Shown here: positions 50,211 to 54,507 of the stretch, in pieces | Numbering within the stretch: the first letter of the stretch is position 1 | Layout: every line of letters starts with the position of its first letter | Assembly: GCA_046154665.1 (NCBI GenBank) | Contig: JBJXFG010000049.1 | Location: 1 to 54,507, forward strand | Source: JAFLCM01 sp046154665 | GTDB taxonomy: Bacteria > Planctomycetota > Phycisphaerae > Phycisphaerales > UBA1924 | Direction: 5' to 3' | DNA: 54,507 nt | Program-made: the position numbers and the translations under genes | The notes under the pieces: model-generated | What the model saw: the letters and a program-made list of their open reading frames with translations, nothing else | Database searches by the model: none | Told to the model about the DNA's origin: nothing

Positions 50211-51023
50211 ATGACCACCCTCCTGCAAGGCAAAGTCGGCCTGATCTTCGGCGTCGCCAACGATCGTTCGTACGCCACCCACATCGCCGCCGAGCTCTCG
50301 AAGCACGGTGCCACCTGCGCCTTCGCCCACCTGCCCGGCGAGAAGAACGAACGCCGCACCCGCAAGGCCGTCGAGGCCCTGGGCCTGACTGACGCGTGGC
50401 TGTTCCCCTGTGACTGCGCCAAGGACGAAGACCTCGACGCCGTCTTTGACGCCTACGCTAAGCGTTTCAACCGGATGGATTTCCTCGTCCACTCGATCGC
50501 CTTCGCCGACCGCGAGTGGCTCGCCCCCGGCAAGTTCGTCGAGACCCCCCGGGCCGCGTATCTGAGTGCCATCGACATCTCGGCGTACACGCTGGTGGCC
50601 ATGGCCCGGCGCTGCCGAGCCCTCATGCGCGATTCCGGCGGCGGCAGCGTGATGTGCATGAGCTATCACGGTGCCGAAAAAGTCGTCAGCGGCTACAACG
50701 TCATGGGCGTGGCGAAGTCGGCCCTTGAATCAACCACCCGCTACCTCGCCGCCGAACTTGGCACCGACAAGATCCGCGTCAACGCGATCTCCGGCGGCCC
50801 GCTCCGCACCCTCGCCTCCTCGGCGGTCGGCGGCATCGACACCTTCCTCGACGCCACGCCGAAACTCGCGCCGCTGCGTCGGAACATCGAGGGCGCCGAA
50901 GTCGGCGGCACGGCGGTCTACCTCGCCTCGGACCTCTCGACCGGCGTGACCGGCGAAACGATCTATGTGGACTGCGGCGTGAACATCATCGGGGCGGCGC
51001 CGCCGGATGGGGGGAAGGGGTGA
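50211..51023 (+). CDS. fabI: Enoyl-[acyl-carrier-protein] reductase, FabI type
   Basis: 270 residues. SDR enzyme of the last step in fatty-acid elongation. GLIFGVANDRSYATHIAAEL is the NADH-binding start. The catalytic YxxxxxxK is Y162 and K169 in SYHGAEKVVSGYNVMGVAKSAL (with Y152 also conserved). VNAISGGPLRTLAS and TGETIYVDCGVNIIG are typical. It should be sensitive to triclosan-type inhibitors as for other FabI; that is family knowledge only. The next gene starts 28 bases later. Confidence 0.96.
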   Translation: MTTLLQGKVGLIFGVANDRSYATHIAAELSKHGATCAFAHLPGEKNERRTRKAVEALGLTDAWLFPCDCAKDEDLDAVFDAYAKRFNRMDFLVHSIAFADREWLAPGKFVETPRAAYLSAIDISAYTLVAMARRCRALMRDSGGGSVMCMSYHGAEKVVSGYNVMGVAKSALESTTRYLAAELGTDKIRVNAISGGPLRTLASSAVGGIDTFLDATPKLAPLRRNIEGAEVGGTAVYLASDLSTGVTGETIYVDCGVNIIGAAPPDGGKG

Positions 51024-51051
51024 TTCGCCGCCGCGAACTGGAGAAGAGCAC

Positions 51052-52041
51052 ATGATGCAGCATCGCACAGTCTCTGCAATTGTCGGAACAGTGCTCGCGC
51101 TGATCGCTCCCACCGCTGTTGATGCGCAGTCGCTGGTCCGGTGCCTCGACTGCATGGTGGCCCCGTTCAACGCGCTGCTTGGATTGCCGTTCTTCGTTGA
51201 GGATTGGCAGCCGACCAACGCACGCGAGTTGATCGGGTTGAACGGGCCGGTGAAGTGTGTCGAAGAGCGCGTCCACATGCTCAACCAGTTCGATCACGAA
51301 GCGGGCTTTGAGCAGATTCTCTCGGCCACCTATGAGTTCACCGATAACGGAGACCTCACGCATCGAGCGTCTGACGGCGTGGGGCCGTGGATGATCAACC
51401 GCGACTTCGAGACACGGCGAGAGCGGATGGCGAGCGGACAGCGGCGATTGGTGTACGAGGGACATCTTTCCCCGGCGAATGACGCCGAGGCCGCCAGTGT
51501 CGGCGGCTCGATGGAGCTGTCTCCCCGGTCTCTCGAGTTCTGGTTCAACGAAGCCGGGGAACTGGACCGGCTTCACGAAACCAGCCCGAATCCGCTCGCG
51601 TATCGGTTTCGCCGGGATGACAATGGGCGACTGGTGCGGGTCGAAGTTGGCCCGGAGACTTCGCCGGACGTCGTCGAGTTCGATGAATCAGGACGCAGCG
51701 AGTTGATCACGTCGGTGGCGAATCACCCTCTCGGCCCTGATCGGAGGTGGTTCGGCCGGGAGTACGTCGACTGGCTCTATGACCGAGCCCGGAGCGACCG
51801 GCGAGCGTGGATTCGTTTCGATGAACGAGGCACGCCGATTGAGTGGGAGTTCCCGCTCATGGGTCCGTGGGTTCGATACGAGCAGCATGTGGTGTACGAC
51901 CACCACGGCAACTGGATCGCGATGGCCACGACCGTCAGCGGCGTCAAGGCGAACGGAACCCAAGTTCACAACCAACTGATTTGGACCTGCGAACGCCGCA
52001 TCGAGTACGCCGAGCCCGCGCCGGTTGCACCCGCGCCGTGA
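51052..52041 (+). CDS. Secreted protein with YD/RHS-like repeats
   Basis: 329 residues from ATG 51052 (ATG 51055 adjacent; GGAG upstream). Signal peptide VSAIVGTVLALIAPTAVDA. Repeated short strands read like YD/RHS units (YEFTDNGDLTHRASD, LEFWFNEAGELDRLHE, YRFRRDDNGRLVRVEV, VEFDESGRSELITSV, IRFDERGTPIEWEFP, VVYDHHGNWIAMAT). Early cysteines (RCLDCM) may anchor the fold. No toxin domain or junction motif is seen, so it is not a classical RHS toxin. Probably cotranscribed with fabI. Confidence 0.72.
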   Translation: MMQHRTVSAIVGTVLALIAPTAVDAQSLVRCLDCMVAPFNALLGLPFFVEDWQPTNARELIGLNGPVKCVEERVHMLNQFDHEAGFEQILSATYEFTDNGDLTHRASDGVGPWMINRDFETRRERMASGQRRLVYEGHLSPANDAEAASVGGSMELSPRSLEFWFNEAGELDRLHETSPNPLAYRFRRDDNGRLVRVEVGPETSPDVVEFDESGRSELITSVANHPLGPDRRWFGREYVDWLYDRARSDRRAWIRFDERGTPIEWEFPLMGPWVRYEQHVVYDHHGNWIAMATTVSGVKANGTQVHNQLIWTCERRIEYAEPAPVAPAP

Positions 52042-52058
52042 GCGAACTGAACGAATGC

Positions 52059-52144
52059 CCCGATTTTCCGCTTCGGAAAGTCGGGATTGCGTGTACGAGT
52101 AAACCTGAGGCACGACTTTCCCGAGACGACTCGGCAAAGTCGTG
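52059..52144. repeat. REP-like double element R5
   Basis: CCCGATTTTCCG/CGGAAAGTCGGG (52059-52070, 52074-52085) and CACGACTTTCCCGAG/CTCGGCAAAGTCGTG (52111-52125, 52130-52144) are two hairpins with loops CTT and ACGA. GTGGCAC follows at 52142-52148. It sits between the convergent secreted-protein and cheB genes. Confidence 0.72.
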
Positions 52145-52163
52145 GCACGTTGATCTGTTCGAT

Positions 52164-53270
52164 TCACCCCGCCTTGCGCAGCACGTTCTTCCCCGCAGTG
52201 GACAGCACATCCGCCAGTTCCTCCGGCGACATCATCGCCGCCGCGATGCCCTTTTCATACACCGCCCGCGGCATGCCGTAGACCACGCAGGTTTCGGCGC
52301 TCTGCCCGAGGATCACGCCGCCGGCCTGCTTGAGAGCCGCCGCGCCCTTCACGCCGTCCTCGCCCATGCCGGTGAGGATGATCGAGAGGACATTCGCGCC
52401 CGCCGCCGTTGCCGCAGAGAACAAGAGCGCGTCCACGCTTGGGTAGTAGATCGTCGACGTCGGCTCGCGGTTGACGGTGACAGAGAACGAGATGCGCCCG
52501 TTCATGATCGCTCGGCGCAGGTGCGTGTTCTGTCCGCCGGGGCACACGTGGATGCGGCCCGGCGTCAGCGCCGCGCCCGAGGTCAGGTGCGTCACCGGCA
52601 CTCTGCACACCGTCCCCAATCGCTCCGCCATCGACTTGGTAAATACCTCGGGCATGTGCTGGGCCACGATGATCGGTGCGGCGAAATCCGCCGGGACCGC
52701 TTTGAGCAGCTTCTCGACCACCGGCGGGCCGCCCGTGCTCGAACCGATGCACACCAGGTCCAGCCGCGCGGGCATCACCGCCTGCGGCTTGGGCTTGCTC
52801 GGCAGCGCGGAACTCAGCACTTTCCGAGGGGGGCGCGAACGTCCCAGCGCCTTGACGCGCCGGAGCAGCTCGTCCTTCATCTTCACGATGTTAATCGAGA
52901 TGTGCGACTGCTCTTTCGCGAGGACGTCCGCCGCTCCGTGCGAGAGGGCCGTCAGGGCGGCGTGCGATCCCTCGGTGGTGAGCGACGAGAGCATGATGAC
53001 GTGGGTGGGGCACTCGGCCATGATCTTCTGGAGTGCCGTGAGCCCGTCCATCTCGGGCATCTCGATATCCATGGTCATGACGTCGGGCTTGAGTTCGCGG
53101 GCCATCTTGACGCCCTCGGCCCCGTTGCGAGCCACGCCGACGACTTCGACCTCAGGGTCGTCGCTCAGCATCGATGAGATCGCCTTGCGCATGAACGCGG
53201 AATCATCAACCACGACGGCGCGGACTTTGGCGTGGGCGGCGGCGGTACGGGTCGCGAATGGATCAGTCAT
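52164..53270 (-). CDS. cheB: Protein-glutamate methylesterase/glutamine deamidase, CheB
   Basis: 368 residues from ATG 53270. Receiver domain (residues 15-130) with VVDDSAFMRKAI and phosphorylation site D68 in MDIEMPEMDG. The methylesterase domain shows the Ser-His-Asp triad: S177/S178 in CIGSSTGGPP, H205 in IVAQHMPEVF and D305 in LTGMGEDGVKGA. CheB demethylates and deamidates chemoreceptors to adapt signalling. No cheA, cheW, cheR or mcp gene is in the window. It lies 43 bases downstream of the FapA-like gene on the same strand. Confidence 0.96.
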   Translation of the reverse strand: MTDPFATRTAAAHAKVRAVVVDDSAFMRKAISSMLSDDPEVEVVGVARNGAEGVKMARELKPDVMTMDIEMPEMDGLTALQKIMAECPTHVIMLSSLTTEGSHAALTALSHGAADVLAKEQSHISINIVKMKDELLRRVKALGRSRPPRKVLSSALPSKPKPQAVMPARLDLVCIGSSTGGPPVVEKLLKAVPADFAAPIIVAQHMPEVFTKSMAERLGTVCRVPVTHLTSGAALTPGRIHVCPGGQNTHLRRAIMNGRISFSVTVNREPTSTIYYPSVDALLFSAATAAGANVLSIILTGMGEDGVKGAAALKQAGGVILGQSAETCVVYGMPRAVYEKGIAAAMMSPEELADVLSTAGKNVLRKAG

Positions 53271-53313
53271 GGATCGGTCTCGCTTTGGCTCGCTCGTGCT
53301 CACACAACACACA

Positions 53314-54507
53314 TCACGCGGCGGCGCGGCGGTCGCACCACTGGGCCGTCGGCACCGGGGTCGCGTGCCACGCACGATCGCCCTGCCGAAGCACCAGTTC
53401 ACCAGCGGCACTCCGCGTCATTCTGATCGGCCCTTTCAGGCGGTTCCTCACGCGGAAGTCCGTCCCGCCCAGGCGGAAGACAACTCCGGGGTACACCTCG
53501 CCCGCCACGCTCACGTCCACGGTGCTCAGCCCCGCGACCACCTGCCGAACGCGTTCTCGGGCCTGCTCGGCCTTGCCCAGCGAAATCAACCCGGTCTGCA
53601 CGGCGTAGTTGAGCTCCGTGAACCGTTCCTTCTCGGGCCCTGACAGGCGACGACCGGGGGCGCTCAGCGCACGCAGTTCGTCCTGGTCGCGTCCGCACCG
53701 CTCGGTCAGTTCACCCACCAGCGCTTCGAGCCTGAACAGCCGCGGTTCGAGCGTCGGCACCGAGCCCACCGTTACGCGCGTCACGCACTCCGACGGGGCA
53801 CCCAGAGCGCCGACCTTGATCGAGCCGACGACCGTGAGCGAGCCGCCGATGATGGAACCGTTGCCGCTCTCGACGTCGCCCTGCACTTCCACGCGTGAGT
53901 CGATGATCTCTTTGTCGAAACCCAGCGAGCCCAGCACCTGGCAGGTGAAGCCCGAGATGTAGCGGGCTTCGAGGTCGCCGCGGGCCAGCAGTTCGCCGCG
54001 GCCGCGTCCGGCCATTCCGCCGCGGGCGCGGACGATGCCGCCGGACTCGATCTGGGCGGACTCGATGAGCCCGTCGACGGTGATGCCTCCCGAGGCGGTG
54101 ACGCGGAACAGGTCGCGCACGCCGCGGTGGACGTGGACCTCACCGGGAAAGTCGACGTGACCGGTCGAAAAGTCGACATACTCAGGGATATCGAGGAGAT
54201 CGCTGACCGAGGCCCGGTCGCCGGAGACCGACAGCACGCCGTCGCGCTGCGCGATGAGGTTGCCGGCGGCGTCGGTGAGGATGGAATCGTCGAGGAGCAG
54301 GCGTGCGGGCTTGCCGGAGCGGGCCGCGAGCGAGCGTCCGGTCACGTCAATACCGTCTTCGCCCGCGACCGGGGGGATGACCTTGCCGAGCACGTCGCCG
54401 ACTTTGACCATGTCAAAGGCGCTGCGGTCGTAGTGATCGATGCCTTCGGTCTGGTCGGCCTCCGAAACCGGGTTGGCGAGCAGCACGGCGTCCACCCCGG
54501 TCACCAC
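53314..54507 (-). CDS. DUF342/FapA-family protein, 5' partial
   Basis: The frame is open through the right edge, so the start is outside. The part present has the FapA beta-helix: VGDVLGKVIPPVAGEDGIDVTG, the repetitive GEVHVHRGVRDLF, GGITVDGLIESAQIESGGIVRARGGMAGRG and VEVQGDVESGNGSIIGGSLTVVGSIKVGAL, then a coiled coil (LFRLEALVGELTERCGRDQDELRALS...) and a short C-terminal domain. FapA/DUF342 proteins are thought to be cell-shape or envelope related and often lie near chemotaxis or motility genes, as here. It is upstream of cheB, likely one transcript. Confidence 0.85.
   Translation of the reverse strand: MVTGVDAVLLANPVSEADQTEGIDHYDRSAFDMVKVGDVLGKVIPPVAGEDGIDVTGRSLAARSGKPARLLLDDSILTDAAGNLIAQRDGVLSVSGDRASVSDLLDIPEYVDFSTGHVDFPGEVHVHRGVRDLFRVTASGGITVDGLIESAQIESGGIVRARGGMAGRGRGELLARGDLEARYISGFTCQVLGSLGFDKEIIDSRVEVQGDVESGNGSIIGGSLTVVGSIKVGALGAPSECVTRVTVGSVPTLEPRLFRLEALVGELTERCGRDQDELRALSAPGRRLSGPEKERFTELNYAVQTGLISLGKAEQARERVRQVVAGLSTVDVSVAGEVYPGVVFRLGGTDFRVRNRLKGPIRMTRSAAGELVLRQGDRAWHATPVPTAQWCDRRAAA

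Noticed and set aside
51052..52041. RHS-type toxin
   Set aside because: YD-like strands are present but there is no DPxGL core end, no toxin domain and no immunity gene.

Overview
The window is high-G+C DNA (mostly near 68-70% by eye). It looks like the chromosome of a planctomycete of the Phycisphaerae/Phycisphaerales type. This is inferred from secreted proteins with PEP-CTERM-like tails (PAPG..., hydrophobic helix, arginines), a HAF-repeat protein with a dockerin-like GD(I/L)xxDG tail, a small AKKTAKK-tailed basic protein whose start resembles planctomycete homologues, and many dispersed two-hairpin repeats. Genes lie on both strands in short operons. Housekeeping genes are scattered singly: miaB (cut by the left edge), nuoA, alaS, serS, accA, fabI, proC, hutU, asnB, glgP.

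Layout. 1-4.2 kb: miaB, nuoA, DUF2314 protein, lipoprotein, then an XRE regulator/membrane-protein pair transcribed from an A+T-rich promoter. 4.4-6.4 kb: a BtpA/SgcQ-family gene behind a LacI-type palindrome, then a REP-associated tyrosine transposase flanked by REP-like hairpins. 6.1-9.6 kb: a secreted SUMF1-like protein with a coupled small secreted protein, a glycosyltransferase with poly-Gly tracts, and the basic-tail protein. 10-13.2 kb: a large FAD/Fe-S oxidoreductase carrying repeat sequence in frame. 13.3-19 kb: PfkB kinase, ECF sigma factor coupled to a DUF4349 membrane protein, a PEP-CTERM protein, and a GAF/HD-GYP protein. 19-23.6 kb: glucan phosphorylase, a membrane protein, and a pilin-like protein translationally coupled to a rhomboid/rhombosortase-like protease. 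23.7-34 kb: alaS, asnB, a large VWA membrane protein, a TauE/SafE permease, and a DegT aminotransferase. 34-41 kb: HAF/dockerin protein, serS, cNMP-DUF1003 protein, hutU. 41-47 kb: proC followed by three paralogous exported LTPEQ proteins, with accA divergent. 47-50 kb: a lower-G+C gene for a protein with two deoxyribosyltransferase/TIR-like domains and three membrane helices, a helical membrane protein, and a small lipoprotein. 50-54.5 kb: fabI, a secreted protein, then cheB downstream of a DUF342/FapA gene cut by the right edge.

The most interesting points are these. (1) The pilin-like protein with a Gly/Ser-rich C-terminal membrane anchor overlaps the start codon of a rhombosortase-like protease, so it is a candidate dedicated substrate/protease pair. 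(2) The two-domain TIR/NDT-like membrane protein is a candidate immune effector. (3) The three-gene LTPEQ cluster follows proC. (4) At least four classes of palindromic or tandem repeats occur, one of which (the GAGC class) sits in frame inside a coding gene. No tRNA, rRNA, CRISPR array, prophage or complete insertion sequence was recognised.
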